64,000 nt of DNA, from NCBI GenBank assembly GCA_036825195.1, contig DAISYQ010000004.1:78590-142589 (forward strand). Direction: 5' to 3'. A program made the position numbers and the translations under genes. Source of the DNA: UBA2210 sp036825195. Its GTDB lineage: Bacteria; Desulfobacterota; Syntrophia; Syntrophales; UBA2210. Position 1 is the first letter of the stretch. The number at the start of each line of letters is the position of its first letter. This document shows positions 1-9,322 of this stretch, in pieces. The notes under the pieces were generated by a model. The model did not search any database and was not told the DNA's origin. It saw only the letters and a program-made list of their open reading frames with translations.

Positions 1-252
1 ACGCACCCCCCGTATCAGAACGATTATGCCACGGCACAACGGATCCCAATTTTACACTATGGCAAATTTCCCTTGTATGGTATAGTGCAGTACCTGCTCG
101 TCACGGTTTTTCAACATCTTGATAATAAAGATATTTTTATTCCGTACCTGCTTTTGTACGCACAAAAACGGATGGATACGCAATTATATGGCGGGAGGCA
201 TATCGGAGTAAAAAGGAATAGCATAAATCGGCAGAAAGGAGAATAGGGTACC
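1..252. other. intergenic, no gene seen
   Basis: No open frame with a ribosome-binding site or recognisable product. The last 20 bases carry the Shine-Dalgarno sequence AAAGGAG that serves the TolC-family gene starting at 253. The stretch is AT-rich and probably holds that gene's promoter, but no clear -35/-10 pair was picked out. Confidence 0.5.
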
Positions 253-1569
253 ATGCGAAAATCGTTTGTTATCATATCGGGTATCGGTATTTTTTGTATC
301 GCTCTGCTTGTACCGGGATTATATGCGGAAGCTACAGATACTGTTCTTACACTGGAGAGAGCAATCGAAGTCGCCGTCGCCAATAATTACCGGATCAAGG
401 AGGCCACAGAATATCAAAACTCCTCCCGTCAAGAATATAAGAGTGCTCGGGCCGATTTTCTTCCCAAAACATCCGCCACCTATTCTTATATAGGGATCAA
501 GGAAAAACCGTTCTCAAAGATGGGCCCGATCACCGTTCAGACAGCGGATAGAAACCAGTTCCACTGGGATATCTCTCTGATCCAGCCCCTCTTCACGGGA
601 TTCGCCCTCTCCTCAAAATACGACATGACCAAACTGCGCAGTGCAATTCGGGACGAAGAGAAACGGCAGGCCGTGCTTGATGTCGCCCGGAATGTCAAGT
701 ATGCCTACTTTAACCTATTGCTCTCCAAGAAAATGGTGTCCGTCGCCGATGATGAAGTGGCCGCTCTGACGGCACAGCAAAACGATGCCCAGAAATTTTT
801 CGATCAGGGACTCATCCCCCGAAACGACCTCCTCCGGTCCCAGGTTGCACTGGCAAACGCCCTTCAGAGCCTTGAAAAGGCGATGTCCGATGAACGGCTT
901 GCCCTGTCGAGATTGAATATTCTCCTGGTGCGAGAGATAGACCATCCGACAGTAATCAGTGATATCGAGACGCTTCCGGACCATTCGTATGAGCTGTCAG
1001 CCCTCATTGCGGAATCGATGCAACAAAGACCCGTTCTGCAGATCACCCGCCTGGGGATTGAAACCCTCGAAAAAAGCGTCGCCCTGGCGCGAAGCGCCTA
1101 CTATCCCACGATATCGCTCGTGGGACGGTATGAAGAAAACGGCGACAACCTCGCAACATCGAATAACGACTTCAATAATCGTCACAACGCCAGCGTTCTG
1201 ATCGAGGCACAGTGGACCTTTTTCGAGTGGGGCAAGACAAAGGCGGACGTTGCCAAGGCCGGGCATGATCAGTCAGCTCTGATCAACCGCCTGAAAGAGA
1301 TCGAGGACAATGTGAAGCTTGAAATCAAACAGGCACTTCTGGCCCTTCGCGTTGCCCGTACGAATATCGAAACGGCACAAAAGGCACTTGAACAGGCACA
1401 GGAGAACTGGCGCATCACTCAGCTCCAGTACCTCCAGCAGATGGTGACGTCATCGGATGTCCTGGATGCGCGTTCCTACCTGACACAGGCCGATTCAAAC
1501 TATTACCGAGCACGCTACGGATGCCTGATGTCTCTCGCCGAACTTGACAGGGCCGTCGGCAGAAAGTAG
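253..1569 (+). CDS. TolC-family outer-membrane efflux protein
   Basis: Predicted outer-membrane channel of the TolC/OEP family, the exit duct of tripartite efflux or type I secretion systems. The 438-residue length is usual for the family. Residues 1-25 look like a signal peptide ending near LYA. The mature start LTLERAIEVAVANN (about 33-46) is the classic OEP opening, and two long helical, Ala/Gln/Leu-rich repeats follow. AAAGGAG lies 12 bases before the ATG. No membrane-fusion or inner-membrane pump gene follows; the next gene, 67 bp on, is an LpxR-like outer-membrane protein, and partners could lie left of the window. The family call is firm; the cargo is unknown. Confidence 0.9.
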   Translation: MRKSFVIISGIGIFCIALLVPGLYAEATDTVLTLERAIEVAVANNYRIKEATEYQNSSRQEYKSARADFLPKTSATYSYIGIKEKPFSKMGPITVQTADRNQFHWDISLIQPLFTGFALSSKYDMTKLRSAIRDEEKRQAVLDVARNVKYAYFNLLLSKKMVSVADDEVAALTAQQNDAQKFFDQGLIPRNDLLRSQVALANALQSLEKAMSDERLALSRLNILLVREIDHPTVISDIETLPDHSYELSALIAESMQQRPVLQITRLGIETLEKSVALARSAYYPTISLVGRYEENGDNLATSNNDFNNRHNASVLIEAQWTFFEWGKTKADVAKAGHDQSALINRLKEIEDNVKLEIKQALLALRVARTNIETAQKALEQAQENWRITQLQYLQQMVTSSDVLDARSYLTQADSNYYRARYGCLMSLAELDRAVGRK

Positions 1570-1636
1570 CTTCTATACCCTCCCGCAGGAGAGAATACGG
1601 GGAAATACGGGGGGAAAACCATAGGGTAGTCCTTCG

Positions 1637-2701
1637 ATGCACAGATACAGAAACATATGGGTTCCTGCACTCCTCGTACTATTGCTACTCGCTCCAGGTA
1701 TCCTTCCCCTGCGAGCCCATGCCGAAGATGATACCGCGCGGCGCATGAACACCCTTACCCTCTATATGGAGAATGATCTCTTCTATGATACAGACCGTCA
1801 ATATACACACGGAACAAAGATTTCATGGATCTCGCCCGACCTTTCAGACTATCGGGACAACCCTCTCATCCCTCCGTGGAGCTATTCGCTCATCGAATGC
1901 CTGCCCTTTATAAACGAACCGGGTTATCAGCGTTCCGTATCCTTCTCAGTGGGTCAGAACATATATACACCGGAGGACACCAAACGTAGCGGCCTCATCA
2001 GCGATGACCGGCCCTATGCGGGGATCACATACCTGGCCCTCGGATTCCACAGTAAAAACAGCCTTCGTATGGACACCCTCGAATTTGATGTGGGGATAGT
2101 GGGACGTCATTCCTATGCCGAGGACTGCCAGAAATTCATCCATGAGTCGATCGATTCGGCCGATCCGAAAGGCTGGAAGAATCAGCTTCACGATGAACCG
2201 ATATGCAACATCTTCTTCGAGCGCAAGTGGAGGTCGGTAGCATTGAGATGGAAGAACGGCCTCGGATTCGACTGCATTCCCCACATAGGCAGCGGTATTG
2301 GAAACGCCTTTACCGGCGTCAATGTTGGAGGGGAGATCAGGTATGGATGGAACCTCCCAAATGACTTCGGAACCTATATTATCAGGCCCGGGTCGGACAG
2401 CAATGCCCCCGTTGACGACACCGATCCGCGCTTCTTTCACTTTCTCCGTCGCTTCGGCATCCACTTTTTTCTTGCGGCTGACGGGGCTGCCGTGGCACAC
2501 AATATTCTGCTTGACGGGAACACGTTCCGGGACAGCCACAGCGTCGATAAGGAACCCTTTGTTGCCTGCTTTGTTGGCGGAATCGGATGTATCGTTAATC
2601 GTTTCAAGATTACCTACTCCCATGTCTATCTGACAAAGGAGTTCAAAACCCAGGAGAAGGAACAGGAGTACGGTGCGATATCGGTATCCTACACCTTTTG
2701 A
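1637..2701 (+). CDS. LpxR-like lipid A deacylase family protein (DUF2219)
   Basis: Resembles LpxR, the outer-membrane enzyme that removes the 3'-acyloxyacyl group from lipid A. Residues 1-29 form a signal peptide (hydrophobic core ALLVLLLLAP, cleavage near AHA-ED). The family signature is present: ENDLFYDTDRQYTHG (45-59) supplies the Asn-Asp pair and the YTxG element, and DDRPYAG follows near residue 115. The protein ends in an aromatic beta-strand (SVSYTF), typical of an outer-membrane beta-barrel. At 354 residues it is slightly longer than Salmonella LpxR. It lies 67 bp after the TolC-family gene on the same strand and may be co-transcribed. Many environmental homologues have unproven activity, so the substrate is inferred. 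Confidence 0.8.
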   Translation: MHRYRNIWVPALLVLLLLAPGILPLRAHAEDDTARRMNTLTLYMENDLFYDTDRQYTHGTKISWISPDLSDYRDNPLIPPWSYSLIECLPFINEPGYQRSVSFSVGQNIYTPEDTKRSGLISDDRPYAGITYLALGFHSKNSLRMDTLEFDVGIVGRHSYAEDCQKFIHESIDSADPKGWKNQLHDEPICNIFFERKWRSVALRWKNGLGFDCIPHIGSGIGNAFTGVNVGGEIRYGWNLPNDFGTYIIRPGSDSNAPVDDTDPRFFHFLRRFGIHFFLAADGAAVAHNILLDGNTFRDSHSVDKEPFVACFVGGIGCIVNRFKITYSHVYLTKEFKTQEKEQEYGAISVSYTF

Positions 2702-2822
2702 GCCCATACCGTTCCGGCTATTACCTTGCAACTAATCCCAAGGTCTGATAGTGTCCGCCCGTGTTACCTTACCGTGAGCTTTCACGGGTATTGAGAAAAT
2801 TTCTCACAATAGGAGACAGCAT

Positions 2823-3863
2823 ATGGGATCAGGTCTGTACATTCCGAAGAACTATGAACCGCTGCTCGATCTGAGAGAAACAGAAAAGGCCATCGGTCAG
2901 ATTAAAACCTTTTTCCAGACCAATCTGTCTTTCGAGCTGGATCTTATGCGGGTAACGGCCCCCCTCTTCGTAAAAGCGGGTACGGGGATCAATGACGATC
3001 TCAACGGAATTGAAAAACCGGTATCTTTCAACATAACGGGCGCCGGCAACATGGGTGTCGAGATGGTGCAGTCCCTCGCAAAATGGAAGAGGATGATGCT
3101 GGCCGATTACGGCGTTCAAAGGGGCCATGGCATCTGCGCCGACATGAACGCCATACGACCGGACGAAGTCCTGGACAACACCCATTCCATATATGTGGAT
3201 CAGTGGGACTGGGAACGGGTCATATCGGAAGAGGACCGAACTCTTGAATTTCTGAAGTATATCGTGAAAAAGATATACGATGTCATACGACGCACGGAAA
3301 AATATATCTGTTACCGGCGCAACCTCGTCGAGCCGATCCTACCCGAAAAGATCACCTTTCTCCACAGCGAGGAGTTGGAGGACCGATATCCCGATCTGAC
3401 ACCCAAAGAGCGGGAGACTATGGCATGCAGGGAATATGGGGCTATCTTTCTCATAGGAATCGGCGGAGCATTGAAAAACGGCAAACCGCACGACGGCCGC
3501 GCCCCCGATTATGACGACTGGTCCACCCCCACGATAGGCGGATACAGGGGTCTCAACGGAGACATCCTCGTACACTATCCGATGTTCGACTGCGCCTATG
3601 AACTCTCCTCCATGGGGATCCGCGTCGATCCGGCAGCCCTTCTGAGACAACTGGAAATCACCGGCACCATGGAACGGCGGGATCTTCTCTTTCACCGGCG
3701 CCTTCTCGATGGCGAACTACCTCTCTCTATCGGGGGAGGAATCGGTCAGTCGCGGCTCTGCATGTTTTACCTGAGAAAGGCCCATATCGGCGAGATACAG
3801 GCAAGCATATGGCCGGCCAATATGGTTGAAGCATGCCGGAATAACAAGATTTTTCTTTTATAA
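2823..3863 (+). CDS. asnA: aspartate--ammonia ligase
   Basis: Ammonia-dependent asparagine synthetase: aspartate + ATP + NH3 gives asparagine + AMP + PPi, in the cytosol. The 346 residues match the AsnA family (about 330), which shares its fold with class II aminoacyl-tRNA synthetases. Recognisable blocks are FVKAGTGINDDLNG near 50, the NGDILVHYPMFDCAYELSSMG block around 241-262, and GGGIGQSRLCMF near the C-terminus. ATAGGAGACAGCAT precedes the ATG. asnS follows after 15 bp, so free asparagine and Asn-tRNA synthesis are probably expressed together. Confidence 0.93.
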   Translation: MGSGLYIPKNYEPLLDLRETEKAIGQIKTFFQTNLSFELDLMRVTAPLFVKAGTGINDDLNGIEKPVSFNITGAGNMGVEMVQSLAKWKRMMLADYGVQRGHGICADMNAIRPDEVLDNTHSIYVDQWDWERVISEEDRTLEFLKYIVKKIYDVIRRTEKYICYRRNLVEPILPEKITFLHSEELEDRYPDLTPKERETMACREYGAIFLIGIGGALKNGKPHDGRAPDYDDWSTPTIGGYRGLNGDILVHYPMFDCAYELSSMGIRVDPAALLRQLEITGTMERRDLLFHRRLLDGELPLSIGGGIGQSRLCMFYLRKAHIGEIQASIWPANMVEACRNNKIFLL

Positions 3864-3878
3864 GAGGATGAATATACC

Positions 3879-5261
3879 ATGAAGCGTACAAAGATATTCG
3901 AGCTCCTGAAATCAGATTCTCCCGTTGACACGATCCTGATCAAGGGATGGGTGCGGACCAGACGTGATTCAAAGGAATTTTCCTTTCTTGAGATCAACGA
4001 CGGATCGTGCCGCGCAAACATGCAGGTCATCGCAGGCAGCGGTCTGGCCAATTACGAAGAGATTCTCAAGGTATCAACCGGTTCCGCGGTGGCCGTCACC
4101 GGACGGATGATTGCCTCTCAGGGCAAGGGCCAGGCATGGGAGATACAGGCCGACGATGTCGAGATCATCAGCATTGCGCCGGAGTCATACCCCCTGCAGA
4201 AAAAACGCCACAGCGACGAGTTTCTCCGCACCATCGCCCACCTCAGACCACGAACGAACAAGTATGGCGCGGCCTTCCGCATCAGGTCGGAGCTGTCGTA
4301 CGCCATCCACAAGTTTTTCAGGGAACGGGGCTTCACCTACATCCATACCCCTATCGTCACCGCGTCCGATTGTGAAGGGGCGGGTGAAATGTTCAGGGTT
4401 ACCACACTCGACACGAACAATCCTCCGAAGACAGAAGGTCTGGTGGATTATTCCCAGGATTTTTTCGGAAAGCAGGCAAACCTGACCGTATCGGGCCAGC
4501 TCGAGGCGGAACTGCTTGCCCTGGCATTGGGCGATGTCTATACCTTCGGCCCCACCTTCAGAGCTGAAAATTCCAACACCAGGAGACATGCCGCCGAATT
4601 CTGGATGGTGGAACCGGAGATGGCCTTTTGCGATCTCGAGGGTGACATGGAGCTTGGCGAAGAGATGGTGAAATATCTGGTCGCCTACGTGATGGATGAA
4701 TGCAGCAGCGACCTTGAACTCTTTGCACAGTTCGTGGATAAGGGCCTCATGGCAACCCTGGAAAATATCGCCGCATCGGACTTCATTCGGCTCCCCTACC
4801 GGGAGGCGGTTGATATCCTGAGTATGGTCAAAGACCGGTTCGACTATGACGTGGCCTTCGGGACGGATCTCCAGTCGGAACACGAGCACTACCTGACCGA
4901 ACAGCACTTCAAGAAACCGGTCATTGTCTACGACTACCCCACCACGATCAAACCTTTTTACATGCGGGTCAATCCCGACGGGCAGACCGTCGCCGCCATG
5001 GATGTCCTTGTTCCGAGTATCGGCGAGATCATCGGGGGAAGCCAGCGCGAAGAACGTCTCCCTATCCTGGAGGCAAGGATGGAGGAAATGGGCTTGAGTC
5101 AAGACAATTACTGGTGGTACCTGGATTCCCGGAGATTCGGCAGCGTACCGCACAGCGGGTTCGGCCTGGGATTTGAACGGCTGATTATGCTCATCACCGG
5201 CATATCGAATATACGGGACGTCATCCCCTTCCCCCGGACACCGAACAGCATAGAATTTTGA
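3879..5261 (+). CDS. asnS: asparaginyl-tRNA synthetase
   Basis: Class IIb aminoacyl-tRNA synthetase charging tRNA-Asn. An N-terminal OB-fold anticodon-binding domain (about 18-105, GWVRTRRDSKEFSFLEINDG) is followed by the catalytic core. Motif 2 is FRAENSNTRRHAAEFWMVEPE-like (about 227-247) and motif 3 is GFGLGFERLIM (about 427-437). The 460-residue length is standard. It sits 15 bp after asnA with AAGAGGATG as ribosome-binding site. Having AsnRS together with AsnA means asparagine is made free and charged directly. Confidence 0.95.
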   Translation: MKRTKIFELLKSDSPVDTILIKGWVRTRRDSKEFSFLEINDGSCRANMQVIAGSGLANYEEILKVSTGSAVAVTGRMIASQGKGQAWEIQADDVEIISIAPESYPLQKKRHSDEFLRTIAHLRPRTNKYGAAFRIRSELSYAIHKFFRERGFTYIHTPIVTASDCEGAGEMFRVTTLDTNNPPKTEGLVDYSQDFFGKQANLTVSGQLEAELLALALGDVYTFGPTFRAENSNTRRHAAEFWMVEPEMAFCDLEGDMELGEEMVKYLVAYVMDECSSDLELFAQFVDKGLMATLENIAASDFIRLPYREAVDILSMVKDRFDYDVAFGTDLQSEHEHYLTEQHFKKPVIVYDYPTTIKPFYMRVNPDGQTVAAMDVLVPSIGEIIGGSQREERLPILEARMEEMGLSQDNYWWYLDSRRFGSVPHSGFGLGFERLIMLITGISNIRDVIPFPRTPNSIEF

Positions 5262-5286
5262 GACAGAATCAGGAAAGGAATACAAC

Positions 5287-6888
5287 ATGATCAAGATTAC
5301 CTGCATGGGGGCGGCAGGAACCGTTACCGGTTCAAATTACCTCATCGAAGACCCCCGTGGCAAAAAGATACTGGTGGACTGCGGTCTCTTCCAGGGAGGA
5401 AAACAGACCGAGTGGCGCAATGCGGCAGACTGGGGATTCGATCCCCGAGAGATAGGCACCCTGCTGCTGACCCACGCCCACATCGACCACAGCGGTAGAA
5501 TCCCCAAACTGGTCAAAGACGGTTTTCAGGGACGGATCGTCACCTCCCCACCCACGGTACAGCTGTGCGAGGCGATGCTCCTCGATTCGGGACATGTCCA
5601 GGAAATGGATGCGGAATGGCAGACACGCAAGAACAAACGAAAGAGCAAAAAGGGAATTGAACCGCTCTACACCGTAACGGATGCAGAAAAAAGTCTTCAA
5701 TTTTTCTCACCCGTTGAACGGGACCGGATTATCGACATCGAACCGGGAATGAAGGCGCGTTTTCTCAATGCGGGACACATCCTCGGATCTTCAATCATAG
5801 AGCTGTGGGTAGAAGACGGAGGCGGGGAAACAAAGATCGTCTTCTCGGGAGATATCGGCAAGAACAGCCAGTTGATCGTCAAGGATCCTGCCGAAGTTGC
5901 ACAGGCGGACTATCTCTTTATCGAATCGACCTACGGCAACCGGCTGCACCGTTCCTTCACGGACAGTACGGCCGAACTGCTCGATGCGATCAACTATGCC
6001 GTTGCAAACAACGAAAAGGTCATCATTCCGGCATTTGCGGTAGAGCGGACTCAGGAGATACTCTATATCCTGGGAGAGTTTCAGCGTGATGGCTCCCTAC
6101 CCGATATTCCGATCTACCTGGACAGCCCGCTGGCAATCAAGGCCACCGAGATCTTCAGGAAAAACAAGAAATATTACGATGAAGAGGCGATGGAGATCGT
6201 GAATAAGGGGTTTGATCCCTTCGATATGCCCAACCTGAAATTCACCCTCTCTACCGAAGAGTCCATCGAGATCAACAAACGGGCGGGCTCCGCCATCGTC
6301 ATAGCGGGAAGCGGCATGTGCAATGCGGGGCGTATTAAACACCACCTCAAACACAACCTGTGGCGTAAGGGGGCCAGTGTCGTCATTGTTGGTTTCCAGG
6401 CCATGGGTACGACTGGGAGGAGAATCGTAGACGGAGAAAAGCGGATCAGGGTATTCGGGGAAGACGTTGCCGTAGCGGCGAAGGTCTTTACCATCGGCGG
6501 ATTCTCGGCACACGCGGACCAGAAGGGACTTCTGGAATGGGCGGGTCACTTCGCCGAAGCACACCCCCGTGTTTTCGCCATACATGGTGAGGCAACCGCC
6601 AGCGAGACGCTCGCGGAGAAAATCAGGACGGATCTCAATCTGGAAGCCTATGTTCCCAAGCTGCGGGAATCCCTGATTCTTGAGGCCCAGACAATGACCC
6701 GAACCATGGCCCCCGAGGTTACGCCCGAAGAACCGCAACCGGATATGGCCGCCACCTTCACCGGTATCGAAAAAGAACTTGAGGCATTAAAGAGAAGACT
6801 CACCGAAAAAGACGGTCGGATTCAGGAAGCCGATATGGATCGATTGCGAAATATCGAGGAAGATCTGCGGACGATTCTGCCCGAATAG
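5287..6888 (+). CDS. beta-CASP metallo-beta-lactamase-fold RNA hydrolase
   Basis: Zinc-dependent hydrolase of the MBL/beta-CASP class, the fold of the CPSF-73/YSH1-like RNA exonucleases and endonucleases. The metal motif THAHIDHSG lies at 62-70, a GDIG segment follows in the MBL part, the beta-CASP insert spans about 230-370, and the Zn-dependent RMMBL tail contains GGFSAHADQKGLLEW near 402-415. Residues from about 490 form a charged helical extension, likely coiled coil. The 533-residue length is slightly above the usual 450-470 because of this tail. It begins 25 bp after asnS with a good ribosome-binding site (AGGAAAGGA). The exact RNA target is unknown. Confidence 0.88.
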   Translation: MIKITCMGAAGTVTGSNYLIEDPRGKKILVDCGLFQGGKQTEWRNAADWGFDPREIGTLLLTHAHIDHSGRIPKLVKDGFQGRIVTSPPTVQLCEAMLLDSGHVQEMDAEWQTRKNKRKSKKGIEPLYTVTDAEKSLQFFSPVERDRIIDIEPGMKARFLNAGHILGSSIIELWVEDGGGETKIVFSGDIGKNSQLIVKDPAEVAQADYLFIESTYGNRLHRSFTDSTAELLDAINYAVANNEKVIIPAFAVERTQEILYILGEFQRDGSLPDIPIYLDSPLAIKATEIFRKNKKYYDEEAMEIVNKGFDPFDMPNLKFTLSTEESIEINKRAGSAIVIAGSGMCNAGRIKHHLKHNLWRKGASVVIVGFQAMGTTGRRIVDGEKRIRVFGEDVAVAAKVFTIGGFSAHADQKGLLEWAGHFAEAHPRVFAIHGEATASETLAEKIRTDLNLEAYVPKLRESLILEAQTMTRTMAPEVTPEEPQPDMAATFTGIEKELEALKRRLTEKDGRIQEADMDRLRNIEEDLRTILPE

Positions 6889-6987
6889 GGATATGACGGA
6901 GAAGTGACTTCTCTGGTACCGGCGCTGCCCTGAATAGATGAACGGCAGAGACGACCGAAGCCGTTTCTACCGGTATATGAAAATAAT

Positions 6988-7034
6988 CAGAAAGCTCCAC
7001 CCTGCATTCTTGACGGCACGGTGGAGCTTTTTGC
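6988..7034 (+). terminator. rho-independent terminator after the beta-CASP gene
   Basis: A 10-11 bp stem (AAAGCTCCACC at 6991-7001, paired with GGTGGAGCTTT at 7020-7030) is followed by a T run (7028-7032). It lies 100 bp after the stop of the beta-CASP gene and before the oppositely spaced leader of the selenium cluster, so it probably ends the asnA-asnS-MBL unit. It is partly bidirectional, since the upstream arm begins with AAA. Confidence 0.75.
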
Positions 7035-7181
7035 ATATCCATTTATTACGAATCACATAACTAATTGCTATACTCTCTCTCATGGTATAGTTTATTTGAA
7101 TTTGACCAATCCGACGTTTTTCCGTAGTGTCCACCGGGAAAAGATTTTTTAACAGCCGGAAAACACCGGGAAACAAATCAT

Positions 7182-8354
7182 ATGAGAAAAACAATCTACA
7201 TGGACAATGCCGCCACGTCATGGCCGAAACCCGAGGAAACCCTGAAGGCAATGGCGGAATATTTTCATTCCATCGGGGCCAGTCCGGGACGTTCGGCACA
7301 TCGCCTGTCCATGGATGCCGGACGGATTGTCCTGGACGCCCGCGAGTCCGTCGCGGAACTCTTCGGCATACAGAACCTTCTCCGAGTCGTCTTTACCAAG
7401 AATGCGACGGAGGCACTCAACATCGCCATCTCCGGCCTTTTGAAGCCCGGAGATCATGTCATCACATCCGGAATGGAACACAACTCGGTCATGCGCCCCC
7501 TGAGAGTGATGGAGAGACGAGGTGTAGAGCTATCGATCATCTCCTGCTCCCCTTCCGGTGCGTTGGATCCGGGGGATGTGGAACGGGCCATACGGAGCAA
7601 CACGCGAGCAATCTATCTGACCCATGCCTCCAACGTGACGGGCACCATCATGCCCATCGCGGAAATCGGAAGGATTGCCCGTGGAAAAGGGATCAGACTG
7701 TGCGTTGATGCGGCGCAGACCGCGGGCCTCATCTCGATAGATGTGGAGGACATGTTCATCGATATCCTGGCATTTACCGGTCACAAGTCCCTCTTCGGTC
7801 CCCAGGGAACGGGGGGTCTGTACCTGGGCGACGGACTGGAAAAAGAGATTTCACCCATCATGACCGGCGGAACCGGCAGCAGATCCGAGTCGGAGGAACA
7901 CCCGGATTTTATTCCCGACAAATACGAGCCGGGCACCCCAAATGTCATAGGAATCGCGGGTCTCAATGCCGGCATCGGTTTTATCAATTCCATCGGTATC
8001 GAAACCATACGGGAAAAGGAGGCAAAGCTGACGGCAATGCTCATGGAAGGTCTCGCATCCATTCAGGGGGTTACGCTGTACGGATGCGGCGATGCGAGCA
8101 GGCAGACATCGGTGGTGTCATTCAATATAGCGGGAATGGCCCCTTCCGAGGTTGCCATGACCCTCGATGATGAATACAATATCATGTCGAGGCCGGGTCT
8201 TCAGTGCGCTCCCGCCGCCCACAGGACCATCGGAACCTTTTCAGCGGGAACGGTGCGGCTCAGCCTGGGATACTTCCTCGAAGAGGACGATATCCGGATG
8301 GCCCTTTCGGCCGTGGAACACATTATACAGAAGAAAAAAGGAGTCTATTCATGA
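7182..8354 (+). CDS. class V aminotransferase / cysteine desulfurase-like enzyme of the selenium cluster
   Basis: PLP enzyme of the cysteine desulfurase (NifS/SufS-like) superfamily, probably mobilising sulfur or selenium from cysteine or selenocysteine. The N-terminus YMDNAATSWPKP (6-17) is typical of this subfamily. His100 (EHNS) should stack on PLP, DAAQT (176-180) binds its ring, and Lys202 in TGHKS forms the Schiff base. A candidate acceptor cysteine is in RPGLQCAP near residue 345. The stop overlaps the next start as ATGA (8351-8354), so it is translationally coupled to yedF. This gene pair is a known marker of selenium metabolism, which fits the selenoprotein 1.4 kb downstream. Confidence 0.88.
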   Translation: MRKTIYMDNAATSWPKPEETLKAMAEYFHSIGASPGRSAHRLSMDAGRIVLDARESVAELFGIQNLLRVVFTKNATEALNIAISGLLKPGDHVITSGMEHNSVMRPLRVMERRGVELSIISCSPSGALDPGDVERAIRSNTRAIYLTHASNVTGTIMPIAEIGRIARGKGIRLCVDAAQTAGLISIDVEDMFIDILAFTGHKSLFGPQGTGGLYLGDGLEKEISPIMTGGTGSRSESEEHPDFIPDKYEPGTPNVIGIAGLNAGIGFINSIGIETIREKEAKLTAMLMEGLASIQGVTLYGCGDASRQTSVVSFNIAGMAPSEVAMTLDDEYNIMSRPGLQCAPAAHRTIGTFSAGTVRLSLGYFLEEDDIRMALSAVEHIIQKKKGVYS

Positions 8355-8932
8355 TATACGAAATCGATGCTAGGGGACTTGCCTGTCCTCAACCCGTCAT
8401 CATGACAAAAAAAACGATTGAATCAGGGAAAGACTGTGTTGTCATCGTCGACAACGAAGCCGCCCGTGACAATGTGTGCCGTATGGCAACAAACCTGGGA
8501 TGTGAAACAGATGTTGAGGAACGGGAAGGGTATTTCCGTATCCGCGTTACCCGGGGAACAGCCCGGAAAGAGAAGAAAAGTGTCGCACCCGCTACGGGTC
8601 CGACGGTGGTTGTCTTCCCCTGTGACCGCATGGGAAAGGGAGATGACGAACTGGGGAACATCCTGATCCGGGGATTCCTCCACACCCTTGGAGAGATTTC
8701 CCCGAAGCCCGACGTGATGATATTCTTTAACGCAGGTGTTAAACTGACAACCGAAGGCTCCGACGTCATCGAAGACCTTCGCGCCCTGGAAGGTGAAGGG
8801 GTTAAAATCCTGGTCTGCGGAACCTGCCTCGATTTCTTCGGACTGAAGGACAGACTGCAAGCCGGTATCATCTCAAATATGTATGACATCGCCGAGACCA
8901 TGCTGTCCGCCGGGAAAGTTGTCAGGATATGA
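8351..8932 (+). CDS. yedF: YedF, selenium-metabolism sulfurtransferase-like protein
   Basis: A 193-residue protein with an N-terminal TusA-like domain and a C-terminal DsrE-like domain, the architecture of selenium-metabolism YedF. The TusA-type signature DARGLACPQPV (6-16) contains the sulfur/selenium-carrying Cys12. The second half (about 85-193) carries CGTCLDFFGL, a conserved cysteine pair. The ATG at 8351 overlaps the upstream TGA (ATGA), which decides the start; longer in-frame extensions are not needed. Its own stop overlaps the DUF3343 start in the same way. The role in carrying selenium to selenophosphate synthetase is inferred from genome context in the literature, not demonstrated here. 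Confidence 0.9.
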   Translation: MIYEIDARGLACPQPVIMTKKTIESGKDCVVIVDNEAARDNVCRMATNLGCETDVEEREGYFRIRVTRGTARKEKKSVAPATGPTVVVFPCDRMGKGDDELGNILIRGFLHTLGEISPKPDVMIFFNAGVKLTTEGSDVIEDLRALEGEGVKILVCGTCLDFFGLKDRLQAGIISNMYDIAETMLSAGKVVRI

Positions 8933-9159
8933 CGGACCCAGAGCCCTTTTGCGTCATTCTCTTCGACTCGACGAGCGAAGCGCTCCTCGCGGAAAAACTC
9001 TTCAAGAAAGCGGACATCCCCCACAAGGTAATCCCCGTGCCACGCCATCTCAGCTCCGACTGCGGCGTCTGCATACGGTTCTCTGCCCGCGACACCCAGC
9101 GGGTGAAGACAGCCCTCGACGGCAGGGTTGCCGTTCGCTCCATCTCCCCCCTTGATTGA
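8929..9159 (+). CDS. DUF3343 small protein (putative Se/S carrier-like)
   Basis: A 76-residue DUF3343-type protein, often encoded beside YedF. It has a ferredoxin-like alternation of strands and helices and the motif DCGVCIRF (45-52) with two cysteines, suggesting a thiol or selenium relay. The ATG at 8929 overlaps the yedF stop (ATGA), making this the third gene of a tightly coupled trio. No enzymatic motif is visible. Confidence 0.8.
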   Translation: MTDPEPFCVILFDSTSEALLAEKLFKKADIPHKVIPVPRHLSSDCGVCIRFSARDTQRVKTALDGRVAVRSISPLD

Positions 9160-9166
9160 CCGACAT

Positions 9167-9197
9167 TTGACAAACGGTATGTAATCCTTATTATAAT
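9167..9197 (+). promoter_or_regulatory. sigma70-type promoter for the ArsR-HesB-cutA unit
   Basis: TTGACA at 9167-9172 and TATAAT at 9192-9197, separated by 19 bases, longer than the optimal 17. They lie 125 bp before the ArsR-type gene, leaving a leader of about 115 bases. Both hexamers are perfect consensus, and a long spacer can indicate control by an activator or metal regulator. The prediction rests on motif match only. Confidence 0.5.
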
Positions 9198-9322
9198 CGT
9201 ACATTGACGATAGGCGATATCTGTGATATTGAACCCTATCCAATATATGGCAATGGCAGAGTATGGAGAATCTTTTCTGTGTACCATTGCGAAGAAACTT
9301 GATAAGAAGGTATTAACTACCG

